From Gluconobacter morbifer G707 (lineage in GTDB: Bacteria; Pseudomonadota; Alphaproteobacteria; Acetobacterales; Acetobacteraceae): a stretch of 64,000 nt of DNA. The notes beneath the pieces were generated by a model. The model was not told the DNA's origin. It saw nothing but the letters and a program-made list of their open reading frames with translations, and did not search any database. The stretch is taken from assembly GCF_000234355.1 (NCBI RefSeq), contig NZ_AGQV01000006.1, forward strand, positions 1 to 64,000, in the 5' to 3' direction. The translations under genes were made by a program, and so were the position numbers. Positions 52,950-61,868 of the stretch are shown here, piece after piece; within the stretch, counting starts at the first letter, position 1, and the number at the start of each line of letters is the position of its first letter.

Positions 52950-54505
52950 TGATCGAGGCAATACAGGGGGCAGAGATTGCTGCCGGGCCTGAAGACGTGT
53001 CTGTGGCGTCGGGACAGCCGGATGAGGCTCTGATCCGAGCCTGTCAGGAGCTGATCGGACTTGAACGGAGACGCATCCAGCAAGAGGCCGATCCTATGGC
53101 GCTTCCTGCGGTGTCGGCTCTTTGGGAGAAGAACTTCCGCCGGGCATTGGACTGCGCGTGTTCGCTGCCGGCTCTGACGATTGAGGGACAACGGGCACGG
53201 GCAGAGGCGTTGCAGTTGATCGGCGGCGGTGTTGCAGACGACATCGAGGCATCGCCTACGGAGCGGCTTTCTTCCGCGCTGGCGCGTGATGCAATGCGTG
53301 CGCCTACCGTGAGTGTGCGGAATGTCAGGGTTGATGGCGCGTTGGTTCAGGCTTGTGACGCCTTCGTATCCGCGCTGGATGAGCGGAATCGTATGCGGAT
53401 TGAGCGGGATGCGAACCCCTCTGATGGCCGCCGCTGGGCTGATAGGCATGCGTCTCTAGAAACGCGGATTGAGATGCTCATGCAGGAGATCGTGTCACGC
53501 CGGGCTTGTGGGCCGGAAGGCCGAACAGCGCAAATGCGGGCGCTGCTGGCGGCTCAAGGGCCGTTGCGATCATTCGATGAACTGATCGCCCATGCGCCTG
53601 ACGGGTTCGGACGGCTTGTGCATGTGGTGTTGCGGGATCTAGCGGCGGAGCAGTCAGCACAGGAGGTGCCGGATAGGGATGCTGCGTCAAAATGTGGCGA
53701 CGGTGCTGATGCTGTTCTGGTCCGTCTGTGTGGTGAGTTCGTCCAGGTGATGCGGGCCAAGGATGAACTGATGGAAACAGATCCTGCCAGCCCTGAGGCT
53801 CAGGCTGTGTCTGATCGGGCGCGTGAGCTGCTGGATGATCTCCTGGTGCAGCGGGCGACAACGCCGGAAGGACATAAGGCTCAGATGGAAGCTCTGGCCG
53901 CGCTGGGGCGTCCTCAGATGGATTATGATCGTCTGATTGCCGAGGCTCCGGACTGGTTCGGGCAGGTGGCTGCGGCGATCCTGCGGGATCAGGCGCAGGT
54001 CATGCGCGGTGGCCCGGCGCAAGTGCCTGCTGCCGCTTCTGTGGATGTGCTTGGGCCCTATGAGGCAGTGCAGCGAATGCGCCGCGCCCAGCGCCTCAAG
54101 GATCAGCGGACTGATGCAGAAGATGACCTAGCGGGACCTACAGTGATTGCGCAGAAGAGGCGGCTTGCTCTGGATGCCGCTGCGGCCGAAAGCGTGGAGC
54201 TTGCGCTTCATGACATGCTGCCGCTCTTGCCATCCGTCTCTCTGGCTGATGCTGCTGTGCAGGTCTGCGCAGCGTTGGAAACGCTCCGTGCAGTGGATCT
54301 TGAGCCAGTGGGTGGGAGCGCTCCTCTGTACCGCTCAGAGAATGTGACGCGGGTGGTGAGGTGCTTGTCCTCTGCGTTGCCGGTTCTCATGAAAGCCAGT
54401 GAGCGCGATCTGAGCGAGGTGGTGGATGCAGTAACGCTCCAGATGCCAGACCAGGAGCATGGACTGTTCGGGCAGCTCTGGCAGGGCGTGGAGATGCCGG
54501 CATGA
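52946..54505 (+). CDS. 519-residue hypothetical protein with three internal repeats
   Basis: Start is GTG 52946 or, more likely, ATG 52949 (TGATG overlap). Three units of about 100 residues begin with EALIRACQELIGLERRRIQQ (about 27), ALVQACDAFVSALDERNRMR (about 132) and AVLVRLCGEFVQVMRAKDEL (about 256). Each has a conserved middle (VSRRACGPEGRTAQMRALLA; LVQRATTPEGHKAQMEALAA) and ends DLAAEQ- or LRDQAQ-like. The last 160 residues are non-repeated. All-helical, soluble. Function unknown. Confidence 0.65.
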   Translation: MMIEAIQGAEIAAGPEDVSVASGQPDEALIRACQELIGLERRRIQQEADPMALPAVSALWEKNFRRALDCACSLPALTIEGQRARAEALQLIGGGVADDIEASPTERLSSALARDAMRAPTVSVRNVRVDGALVQACDAFVSALDERNRMRIERDANPSDGRRWADRHASLETRIEMLMQEIVSRRACGPEGRTAQMRALLAAQGPLRSFDELIAHAPDGFGRLVHVVLRDLAAEQSAQEVPDRDAASKCGDGADAVLVRLCGEFVQVMRAKDELMETDPASPEAQAVSDRARELLDDLLVQRATTPEGHKAQMEALAALGRPQMDYDRLIAEAPDWFGQVAAAILRDQAQVMRGGPAQVPAAASVDVLGPYEAVQRMRRAQRLKDQRTDAEDDLAGPTVIAQKRRLALDAAAAESVELALHDMLPLLPSVSLADAAVQVCAALETLRAVDLEPVGGSAPLYRSENVTRVVRCLSSALPVLMKASERDLSEVVDAVTLQMPDQEHGLFGQLWQGVEMPA

Positions 54506-55503
54506 ACGGGACTGCATTACGATCGAGCGGTTCTACGCGGGCCGGTTCTGTTCAGGGCTTGTTCTCGGTTTGCACGGGGCGCATGGTTGGAACTGGCGCG
54601 GCTAGGTCTGGCCGCCGAACGCCGGAACCCCACGTCTGGCCCGCCGCGCCGCTCCAGTTCATGCGTGGGGACGGCTGGCGTGGGGCGGCTATGGAAGAAA
54701 CTACCGGTAAATGGGTAGGGCTGGCTGATGCCTTGCGTGAGATCGTCTCTGCGCAGGTCTGGGATCAGTGCCGTGTCGCTTGGGAGGCCTGCGCAAAGGA
54801 TGGTCGCTATAACGAAATCTCGGAAGCTGTTCGGAAAAGTCGGATACGTTTCAGTGTCTCAAAATTGCCTTCCTCATCTCCGGCATTATATCGGCCTGTT
54901 CCGCAAATCCCTGTAGAAATCCAGGCATTAGAGACTGCTCTCAATACCATGAGAGATGAATTTCGGTCTTTTGCCTGTGCGTCTGGGGAAAGGTGTCGGA
55001 TCTTCGAGGACAAGGGTTCTTATCAGCCACCTGGCGGCGTCTGGAAGGATTGCAGTTTCGTCCGGCCTCCGAAATCGAGTTCTTCCTTTTTTGAGGATTT
55101 CATCGGATCTCTTACGATCCGGATATGGCTTCCCAAGTCCAAGTTTATTCGTCTTGCTTACATCCAAATATTCCGGGCGGAAGAAACTGCTGCATCTGAG
55201 CCTGCCGTCTCCAGTGTGAAAAAGTCGGGCGGTCCCGGTCGACCTGAGAAAGCAGAGACCACGTTTGCCAGAAGTGTCGCGCGTGCCTGGTTGGAAGAAG
55301 AAGGTGAGCTTTTTAAAGAGCGTGGAAAGCAGGCGGAATGCGAGCGGTATGTTCTAGATCAGCTCGCAAAAAAAGATCTGAAGCTCAGTCCGGCCAAGGT
55401 TCGAACGGTGGTCAAAGAAGAAAGCGCAAAGCTGGCGGCAAAAAAAGCAAGCGAAAAGCTAGAGGCAGAAAAGGAAAAGGCCCGGAAATCTGCCAATAAT
55501 TGA
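54502..55503 (+). CDS. 333-residue hypothetical protein
   Basis: Coupled to the previous gene by ATGA. The first 63 residues have poor coding character, and ATG at 54691 (MEETTGKWVGLADALREIVS) may be the true start. Middle region SSSSFFEDFIGSLTIRIWLP is a possible folded domain. The C terminus is highly charged helix (VRTVVKEESAKLAAKKASEK, then LEAEKEKARKSANN), suggesting nucleic-acid or protein contact. No family recognised. Confidence 0.55.
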   Translation: MNGTALRSSGSTRAGSVQGLFSVCTGRMVGTGAARSGRRTPEPHVWPAAPLQFMRGDGWRGAAMEETTGKWVGLADALREIVSAQVWDQCRVAWEACAKDGRYNEISEAVRKSRIRFSVSKLPSSSPALYRPVPQIPVEIQALETALNTMRDEFRSFACASGERCRIFEDKGSYQPPGGVWKDCSFVRPPKSSSSFFEDFIGSLTIRIWLPKSKFIRLAYIQIFRAEETAASEPAVSSVKKSGGPGRPEKAETTFARSVARAWLEEEGELFKERGKQAECERYVLDQLAKKDLKLSPAKVRTVVKEESAKLAAKKASEKLEAEKEKARKSANN

Positions 55504-55623
55504 AATAGTCAGTAATTCATTTCTGACCTAACTGGCCGACATTCCAAGACGTTCCTGAACATCCTCGCATCATTCGGACACGGCGTGACGCTGCTGTTTG
55601 AGACGCAAGGAAGGTAAAAATTC

Positions 55624-55881
55624 ATGCTTTCTATTAAGGACAAGGGGTCATCCCCTGCGCCGCTGGTCGTGTCTGAGCGGCAGGCTGCTGCAATGACTGG
55701 ACTAGGTTATCGGACCCTTCAGGCGATGCGGCTCAGTGGCAACGGGCCTGCTTTCGTCCAGCTGAGTAAGCGGCGTGTCGGTTATAGCGTTGCGGAGTTG
55801 GAACGCTGGATTTCTGAGCGCTCTGTGCAGTCCACGGCTGACGCAACAGTACGTTCTCAGAAGGGGCGGCCAGCATGCTGA
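55624..55881 (+). CDS. AlpA-like helix-turn-helix regulator
   Basis: An 85-residue protein: VVSERQAAAMTGLGYRTLQA then GPAFVQLSKRRVGYSVAELE and RWISERS, the typical AlpA/MerR-like excisionase pattern. ATG at 55624 after GCAAGGAAGGTAAAAATTC. The leader shares AGACGCAAGGAAG with the leader of the 48268 gene. It opens the replication part of the element and may control it or excision. Confidence 0.8.
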   Translation: MLSIKDKGSSPAPLVVSERQAAAMTGLGYRTLQAMRLSGNGPAFVQLSKRRVGYSVAELERWISERSVQSTADATVRSQKGRPAC

Positions 55882-56441
55882 CAAATTCTCATGCTGCTCC
55901 CTCTGCTGTGTCTCGGGCTTCTCAGGTGGGTGTCCTGCTCTGGGCTCCTCCGGCTGATTCAAAGCCGAATATCTTGGTCCGCTTCCTGAAATTCTGTCGG
56001 GGGTGTGACGACTATGTTTGGAATAGTTTTTGGCGGCCAGGCATGGACGAAACGCTTCGGCGGCATGGCCGCTATCAGTTCCGGCCTGTCCCTTCTCAGG
56101 CTGCGGTGGTTGGGCTTATGGCGGCCTGGTCCGAATTGCGGAAGATCCTCTTAGCTGATGATTCTTTCGCGGCTTTGGTCCAAGCGAATGGGGAAAAAGA
56201 AGCCGCAGATCACTTTCAGTCTCTCAAAGCAGCGCTGATCTGGTTTCGGATCAGTCTGGATGAGGATCTTCGTGCAGTGGAGGCTCGCCGCTGGCTTGAT
56301 GCCATTGGCTGGCAGAGCATTCTTGCACTGGCTGGAAAGCGCGATAGAGCAGCGGAAAGACTGATCGCTGGAAAGGCGATCGTCGGGTTGGCAGGCGACA
56401 TTGTAGTTTTGCGCGGCTCCTCCCGAGAGGGCACGCCATGA
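55875..56441 (+). CDS. 188-residue hypothetical protein
   Basis: Begins inside the end of the AlpA-like gene (7-base overlap). A Trp/Arg-bearing core (FCRGCDDYVWNSFWRPGMDE) and helical remainder (SLKAALIWFRISLDEDLRAV, AGKRDRAAERLIAGKAIVGL). No membrane segment. No family recognised; position suggests a role in element maintenance. Confidence 0.55.
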   Translation: MLTNSHAAPSAVSRASQVGVLLWAPPADSKPNILVRFLKFCRGCDDYVWNSFWRPGMDETLRRHGRYQFRPVPSQAAVVGLMAAWSELRKILLADDSFAALVQANGEKEAADHFQSLKAALIWFRISLDEDLRAVEARRWLDAIGWQSILALAGKRDRAAERLIAGKAIVGLAGDIVVLRGSSREGTP

Positions 56442-57001
56442 GTGTCGGTTTTGTGCAATTCCGTCTTGGGGTTGCTGAACTGGCGATCCTGGGACTGCTC
56501 TTTCCGGCAGAATGCGACGATCTGCCTGCATGGACTATGGAGGAAAGGGCGATCTTTCGCCGCGCTGCTGACCTGGTGGCGCAAAAGGGTGATGATCTGC
56601 TCGTTCCGCCCGGCGCCGGATGGGATGCGCTTTCTGAGGCGCAGTGGGAAGCCCATGTGCGGGAGCCGGGGTGGTGGCCCTTAACGTGGATGATGGCGGG
56701 GCCAGACGGCGCGTGTTGCGAGCAGTTTCATGACCTGACGCTTCCTTTGCTCTGGGGGGCAGAATGGCTCCTGATGGAATTGGAACGGCGGCGCTTTGCC
56801 TATGCAGATCCGGCGATCAGGGCAGCGTCTAATCTTATACGGCAGGCCAAAGCCCGTCTGGATGTGTTGCGTGAGCGTGAAGGTGGTGTCGTCAATGACG
56901 TGCCGGATCTTCATGACGCCTGCACTACCCTCTCGGACGCGCTGCAAGGGCGCTGCCCTGTTCTCATGGTGTGGCCTAATCTGGAGCCTGAACCCGTATG
57001 A
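56438..57001 (+). CDS. 187-residue hypothetical protein
   Basis: Four-base overlaps with both neighbours put it in the replication operon. Acidic and Trp-rich (PPGAGWDALSEAQWEAHVRE, PGWWPLTWMMAGPDGACCEQ). Predicted soluble. No family recognised. Confidence 0.55.
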   Translation: MSVGFVQFRLGVAELAILGLLFPAECDDLPAWTMEERAIFRRAADLVAQKGDDLLVPPGAGWDALSEAQWEAHVREPGWWPLTWMMAGPDGACCEQFHDLTLPLLWGAEWLLMELERRRFAYADPAIRAASNLIRQAKARLDVLREREGGVVNDVPDLHDACTTLSDALQGRCPVLMVWPNLEPEPV

Positions 57002-58068
57002 GGTACGACGCGGGCACGCTCTCACGGATGCTGGCAGAGCGCATTGGCGCTCTGGCGCGGGAGCTGCTGCCGAACGGTCGAAAGGACGGTGCCGAATGGC
57101 GGTGTGGCTCTCTGGCTGGCGAAAAGGGACAGAGCCTTGCCGTCCATCTGAATGGTTCCCGGGCAGGTGTCTGGGCTGACTTCAGTTCAGGCGAGCGCGG
57201 GGATGCGCTGGATCTGGTGGCGGCCGTCCTGTTCGCGGAAGATCGGCGGGAAGCGATGAAGTGGGCTGTCAGCTGGCTGGGGCTGGGTGACGGAGTTGCG
57301 CCGACCTTTCGGGCTCCTGAGCGCAGGCAAGTTGCGCTGGATCGCGGGCGTGAGGATCTGGATCAGGAAGCCCAGCGCAAGCGGGCATCCGCGCGGAAGC
57401 TCTGGCATGACACTCCGGCCGGTATCGCCGGAACACCGGTTGAGGCGTATCTCGCCGGGCGGGGCATTATTCTGCGTGAGCTGGGCCGTGCTCCTGGTGC
57501 GCTGCGGTTTAATCCGTCTGTCTGGTGTGCCGAGGTGCAGAGACCGCTTCCCGCCATGATCGCGGCCATCTGCGGACCATCCGGAAAGCTGGTGGCTGTG
57601 CATCGGACCTGGTTGGGTGAGACGCCCGGCGGCGGCTGGGTAAAGGCCGACCTTCAGAACGCCAAGAAGGTGCTCGGATCATTCGCGGGCGGATGCGTGC
57701 GCCTGTGGCGTGGGGCATCAGGCAAAGCTCTGGGCGTGGCTCAGGAAGGTGACGTGACGGTCATCGCGGAAGGTATCGAGACGGCGCTGTCCGTGGCTGT
57801 GGCCTGCCCCGAGTTCCGGGTGTTGTCGGCTGTGTCACTTAGCAATATGGCGGCCGTCGCTCTGCCGGACACTCTCAAAGACATCATCATCGCGGCTGAC
57901 AATGACAGCGGGAATGAAAAAGCCCGTCGCGCTCTGGAAGCCGCTCTCAAGAAATTCGCATCGCAGAGCCGCACAGTTCGGCTCGCCATGCCTGAAATCG
58001 TACATGGAGACTGGAACGATGTCCTCCGGGGAAAAGACACAGACGGGAAGCCAGAGCGGCCGGTCTGA
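56998..58068 (+). CDS. Toprim-domain primase-like protein
   Basis: A 356-residue protein of the phage/plasmid primase type. N-terminal region AGVWADFSSGERGDALDLVA is the degenerate zinc-binding domain seen in such primases. The middle KLWHDTPAGIAGTPVEAYLA and RGIILRELGRAPGALRFNP precede a Toprim fold: VTVIAEGIETALSVAVACPE with the catalytic Glu and DIIIAADNDSGNEKARRAL with the DxD. It likely primes replication of the element. Overlaps the DUF927 gene by about 50 bases. Confidence 0.87.
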   Translation: MRYDAGTLSRMLAERIGALARELLPNGRKDGAEWRCGSLAGEKGQSLAVHLNGSRAGVWADFSSGERGDALDLVAAVLFAEDRREAMKWAVSWLGLGDGVAPTFRAPERRQVALDRGREDLDQEAQRKRASARKLWHDTPAGIAGTPVEAYLAGRGIILRELGRAPGALRFNPSVWCAEVQRPLPAMIAAICGPSGKLVAVHRTWLGETPGGGWVKADLQNAKKVLGSFAGGCVRLWRGASGKALGVAQEGDVTVIAEGIETALSVAVACPEFRVLSAVSLSNMAAVALPDTLKDIIIAADNDSGNEKARRALEAALKKFASQSRTVRLAMPEIVHGDWNDVLRGKDTDGKPERPV

Positions 58069-59932
58069 TATTCGCAAGGGAATTGAGAACGCCAAGGTGG
58101 TCCAGTTTCCAGAAGCCAATCAGGGCAGCGCGAAGGCGCAGGAGGTCAGTGAAGACCGGCGGTTCATTTATCGAGATGATGGGATCTGGCGTCGGAATGG
58201 TGATGGCGCTCCCTTTTTCCTCTGCGGTCCCGTCCAGGTGTTGGGAGAATCACGTGATGAGGCTGGGCAGAACTGGGGGTTGCTTCTCGCCTGGCATGAT
58301 CGTGACGGTCATCGGCATGAGGAAGCCTTTGCGCGTGCCCTGATCGCTGGTGATGGTAATGAGATCCGGGCGCGGTTGGCAGATGGCGGCCTGACGCTGG
58401 GCGCAGGCGCTAAAGCCAAGGCGGCTTTCCTGGAGTGGCTGGCGAGTTTGCGGAATTCTGAGCGGGCCAGAAGTGTCACGCGGATCGGCTGGCATCGGTT
58501 TGGTGGCGGGGATGTGTTTGTCCTGCCAGATGAAACGCTGGGAGAGACCTCTGAGCGTGTGGTGTTGCAGACGTTGGATCGTGAAGCATCGCTGTTCGGG
58601 GTGGCCGGCACGGTTGAGGACTGGAAGATCCAGATTGGTGCGCTGTGCATGAAAAACAGCCGGCTGGTCTTTGCCGCGTCCTGTGCGTTTGCCGCGCCGC
58701 TTCTGGGGCTGCTGGGTGAAGAAGGCGGCGGTATCTCGTTCAAGGGCTCCAGTCGGTTGGGCAAGAGCACGGCTTTAAGGGTGGCGGCGTCGGTCTGTGG
58801 TGGCACGTCTCAGAATGGGGCAGGAGGCTATATTCGCTCCTGGCGCTCTACTGGAAACGGGATCGAAAGCACGGCGCTGGCGAGCTGTGATGTGCTGCTG
58901 CCTTTGGATGAAATTGGACAGCTGGATCCGCGTGAAGCTGGTGAGGTCGCCTATCTGCTTTCGAACGGGCAGGGCAAGGCGCGTGCTTCTCGCACGGGTG
59001 GAGCGCGGACCGTGGCGCGGTTTCGCATTCTCTTTCTGTCTACCGGTGAGCTCGGGCTGGCCGATCTGAACCGGGAGGCCGGAAAGGCGACAAAGGCCGG
59101 GCAGGAAGTGCGGTTTGCGGATCTGCCTGCTGATGCCGGACATGGACAGGGACTGTTTGAGCATGTCCATGACCACGACACGCCGGACGCCTTTGCCCGT
59201 CATCTGCGGGTGGTCACGGGGCAATATTTTGGTGCGCCGCTGCGTGCCTTTCTCCATCAGCTCACACAGGAGCTGGCGCAGTCAGGGAATGAAGTTGTCC
59301 AGGATCGGCTCCGGGCCCGGATGGGTGATATCATGCGTGAATGGTTGCAGCCCTATCCTGAAGCTTCGGGACAGGTGCGGAGTGTTGCTGCCCGGTTTGC
59401 GATGGTGGCGGCGGCCGGTGAACTGGCGACGCAATATGGACTGACAGGCTGGGATCTGGACACGCCCGGCGTGATGGCTGGGATCTGCTTCGAGGCGTGG
59501 CTTGCAGAACGGGGCACGGTTGGACGGCGGGAGGATGAGCAAGCCGTGGCTCAGCTACGCGATTTCATTGCCAAGAATGGTGAGGCGCGGTTTGAGCGCT
59601 GGGTTGATCCTGTCCAGGCGGATGCCGCGCAATCAGAAGAGAGCCAGCCGCCGGGCGAACGGTTCCGGACTCAGAACCGGGCAGGCTGGAAGCGTTGGAT
59701 GAAGGGAGACGGCGGACGGTATGAATGGCGCTACTTCCTGACCGCTGAAGGGATGTCCGAAGCTCTGGCGGGGCTGAACCGGCGCAATGCTGTGCAGACG
59801 CTGATTGAGACGGGATATCTGCTGCCGGGGAAGGCAAAGAACTCTGCAGTCATTTCTCCGCCTGGTCATCGCAACGTCAGGGCCTATGAGGTGAAGGCGT
59901 CTATCCTCGGAACGGAGGAGGGGGACCGCTGA
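58019..59932 (+). CDS. DUF927-family ATPase/helicase-like protein
   Basis: A 637-residue protein. The start at 58019 is behind GGAGACTGGAACG and within the end of the primase gene; ATG 58004 is an alternative. DUF927 core: RSVTRIGWHRFGGGDVFVLP, AFAAPLLGLLGEEGGGISFK, Walker A GSSRLGKSTALRVAASVCGG, TALASCDVLLPLDEIGQLDP (Walker B-like) and FLSTGELGLADLNREAGKAT. The C terminus has a GWKRWMKGDGGRYEWRYFL winged-helix-like part. Such proteins accompany primases in mobile elements and probably act as replicative helicase. Last gene before the right end. Confidence 0.85.
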   Translation: MSSGEKTQTGSQSGRSDIRKGIENAKVVQFPEANQGSAKAQEVSEDRRFIYRDDGIWRRNGDGAPFFLCGPVQVLGESRDEAGQNWGLLLAWHDRDGHRHEEAFARALIAGDGNEIRARLADGGLTLGAGAKAKAAFLEWLASLRNSERARSVTRIGWHRFGGGDVFVLPDETLGETSERVVLQTLDREASLFGVAGTVEDWKIQIGALCMKNSRLVFAASCAFAAPLLGLLGEEGGGISFKGSSRLGKSTALRVAASVCGGTSQNGAGGYIRSWRSTGNGIESTALASCDVLLPLDEIGQLDPREAGEVAYLLSNGQGKARASRTGGARTVARFRILFLSTGELGLADLNREAGKATKAGQEVRFADLPADAGHGQGLFEHVHDHDTPDAFARHLRVVTGQYFGAPLRAFLHQLTQELAQSGNEVVQDRLRARMGDIMREWLQPYPEASGQVRSVAARFAMVAAAGELATQYGLTGWDLDTPGVMAGICFEAWLAERGTVGRREDEQAVAQLRDFIAKNGEARFERWVDPVQADAAQSEESQPPGERFRTQNRAGWKRWMKGDGGRYEWRYFLTAEGMSEALAGLNRRNAVQTLIETGYLLPGKAKNSAVISPPGHRNVRAYEVKASILGTEEGDR

Positions 59933-60291
59933 GGCGGTCTCCTTTTGCTAGGGTCTGACAATTCAGGAGCAGACTCTTCAGGCAGCCGGGCGGCAAATCA
60001 TTCGATCGGAAAAGAGGGTGGGGGCTTCCACCGCCGGGCGCAAAGCGCCTGGGCATTGGAGGGCCAGTGTCTACCGCATTCTGCCTGCTGGGTCCTGAGA
60101 TCGGACTGGTCCGGCGCGGCCCGGATGTGTGGTCTGCGCGGTCAGCGCAGGAAGTTTCCTTCCCGCAATTTTCGTCTTGTTATGCGTTATGCGCATGGCT
60201 TGTCCATATGAGGCTGGCAGAGCGGAGTTGAACCCAGAAGCGACCGATAGAAGAAAACCGCAGTTTTCCGGGAAATTGTGCGAGCGATCAA

Positions 60292-60398
60292 TAACACCTT
60301 TTAGAAGGTGTTACGGGGCAATCCCAAAAGGTGTTATTGAAAAGACCATATAAAACAATGGGTTGCGAGGCGAATAACACCTTAACACCTTTAACACC
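60292..60398. repeat. AGGTGTTA iteron array, right end
   Basis: Six copies: TAACACCT at 60292, AGGTGTTA at 60306 and 60329, TAACACCT at 60375 and 60383, and TAACACC at 60392. The pair at 60292-60313 forms a 9-bp hairpin (TAACACCTT/AAGGTGTTA), mirrored at the left end. Confidence 0.87.
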
Positions 60399-60668
60399 GT
60401 TTTTGATGCTAGGTAGAGAAAGGCAGAGCCAATACCCTCGGAAGTATGCAAAAAACGCATATCTCTCGAAGGAGGAAAGGGGTGGCGGGGGAGGGGGCCC
60501 GGAAAAACGTTTGGGTCCTTCCTGGAGGGGGTGCCATCCGGGGGTAGTTCGCACCCCGGTAAGAGGCACTTTCTGCATAAACCGAAAAATGGGTTTGTGT
60601 TGTTGTTGTTGCTGTTGAGAGCGTGACGTTCCGGGGTGGCCCATGCTGGCAGCAAAAAGGCCAATGTT

Positions 60669-60694
60669 TTTCAGATGAGTCCGGATTGAGTCCG
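60669..60694 (+). repeat. 26-bp repeat shared by both element ends (right copy)
   Basis: Identical to 43020-43045, same orientation, with two TGAGTCCG octamers. It lies 71 bases inside the right att repeat. Confidence 0.8.
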
Positions 60695-60764
60695 GGAGAT
60701 TCGCAGAGTCCGCAAAGCCACAATCCAGCAAGAGCCTTGTAGGCTGCTGGGACAGTCTAAAAAT

Positions 60765-60874
<110 letters not shown>

Positions 60875-60898
60875 ATGGCCCGTCTACCGGTGGACCGC

Positions 60899-60928
60899 TT
60901 TATAACGGCAGGATGGGTTGTCCTGCAA
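60899..60928 (-). promoter_or_regulatory. Candidate promoter of tRNA-Lys
   Basis: Minus strand: TTGCAG (-35-like), 18 bases, TATAAA (-10-like), ending 24 bases before the tRNA. Confidence 0.5.
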
Positions 60929-60932
60929 GAGG

Positions 60933-60965
60933 GTTTTTCCATTTCAGGCTAAAAAATGGAAAAAC
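60933..60965 (-). terminator. Candidate terminator of the parB operon
   Basis: A 12-bp AT-rich stem (GTTTTTCCATTT with its complement) and 9-base loop, 16 bases after the parB stop. T-rich arms serve as the U tract. Confidence 0.6.
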
Positions 60966-60980
60966 TGTCTGGAGAGGGTC

Positions 60981-61862
60981 TTATTCTGGTTTCAGAAGCC
61001 GGAGGACGCCTTCGAACTGTTCCAGCGATTTGTAATCGATCTTCAGCGTGCCGCCTTTTTTTCCGTCATAGGAAATGTGGACCTTCAGGCCGAGACGAGC
61101 AGAGAGATCGCGTTCAAGCTGGACAATTTCGGTGTCACGGCGCGTCTTTTCTGGTTCCCGGGTCTCGCTTGTCCGACCAGCGACGAGGGCTTCGGTCTGG
61201 CGGACATTGAGGCCGCGCTCCAGAACGATTCTTGCGGCGGCGGTGGGATCCGGGTGGCCGAGAAGGGCACGCGCATGCCCGGCTGACAGTTCACCCCGAC
61301 GGACATGGGCCCGCACGGCGTCGGGCAGGTTCAGAAGGCGCATCATGTTGGTGATGTGCGGCCGTGACTTGCCGACTGCGCCTGCCAGTTCTTCCTGTGT
61401 CAGGGTATAGTCCGTGATGAGGCGTTGCAGACCTTCTGCTTCCTCGATCGGGTTCAGATCGGCACGCTGTAGGTTCTCGACCAGCGCGGCCGCCATGGCG
61501 TCCGTATCGTCAAGCTGGCGGACATGAACGGGCACATTGTGCAGGCCTGCCAGTTGGGATGCGCGCCACCGGCGTTCGCCTGCGATGATCTGATAACGCT
61601 CTGGATTCTGGGGATCGGGACGGACAAGCAGTGGCTGAAGCACGCCTCGTGACCGGATGGAATCCGCGAGTTCTTCCAGTCGCTCGGGGTTCATGTCCAG
61701 GCGGGGCTGAAAGGGACTGGGCTCCAGTACATCGACGGGCAGGGAAGTATGCTGGGGAGTAGGCGCATTGGGCCGGGTAGCACGGGCCAGTTGCGGAGCC
61801 TGATCGCCCAGAAGAGCGGCAAGACCGCGACCAAGACGGGGAGAGCTGTCTTTTTTGGCCAT
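60981..61862 (-). CDS. parB: Chromosome partitioning protein ParB
   Basis: A 293-residue ParB. SPRLGRGLAALLGDQ is the ParA-contacting N terminus; PFQPRLDMNPERLEELADSI and IIAGERRWRASQLAGL (GERRxRA arginine patch, CTP-binding fold) follow; ALVENLQRADLNPIEEAEGL; helix-turn-helix LTQEELAGAVGKSRPHITNM; and a Lys-rich C-terminal dimer domain ending LLKPE. Binds parS and spreads as a CTP clamp. Six bases after parA. A perfect parS lies 1.4 kb upstream. Confidence 0.97.
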   Translation of the reverse strand: MAKKDSSPRLGRGLAALLGDQAPQLARATRPNAPTPQHTSLPVDVLEPSPFQPRLDMNPERLEELADSIRSRGVLQPLLVRPDPQNPERYQIIAGERRWRASQLAGLHNVPVHVRQLDDTDAMAAALVENLQRADLNPIEEAEGLQRLITDYTLTQEELAGAVGKSRPHITNMMRLLNLPDAVRAHVRRGELSAGHARALLGHPDPTAAARIVLERGLNVRQTEALVAGRTSETREPEKTRRDTEIVQLERDLSARLGLKVHISYDGKKGGTLKIDYKSLEQFEGVLRLLKPE

Positions 61863-61868
61863 CGCGCC

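Larger units (their letters stand above)
59933..60764. other. Non-coding right end of the element
   Basis: About 830 bases with no believable gene; the open frames here lack family resemblance and coding character. It holds the right AGGTGTTA array, a G-rich run (60479-60497) that could form a quadruplex, a TTG triplet run (60598-60614) and the 26-bp TGAGTCCG repeat. Suited to be an origin or recombination control region. Confidence 0.6.

Noticed and set aside
60288-60731. Several overlapping frames (up to 147 codons) in the right end
   Set aside because: They run through iterons and G-rich tracts, show no coding character and no start signals.
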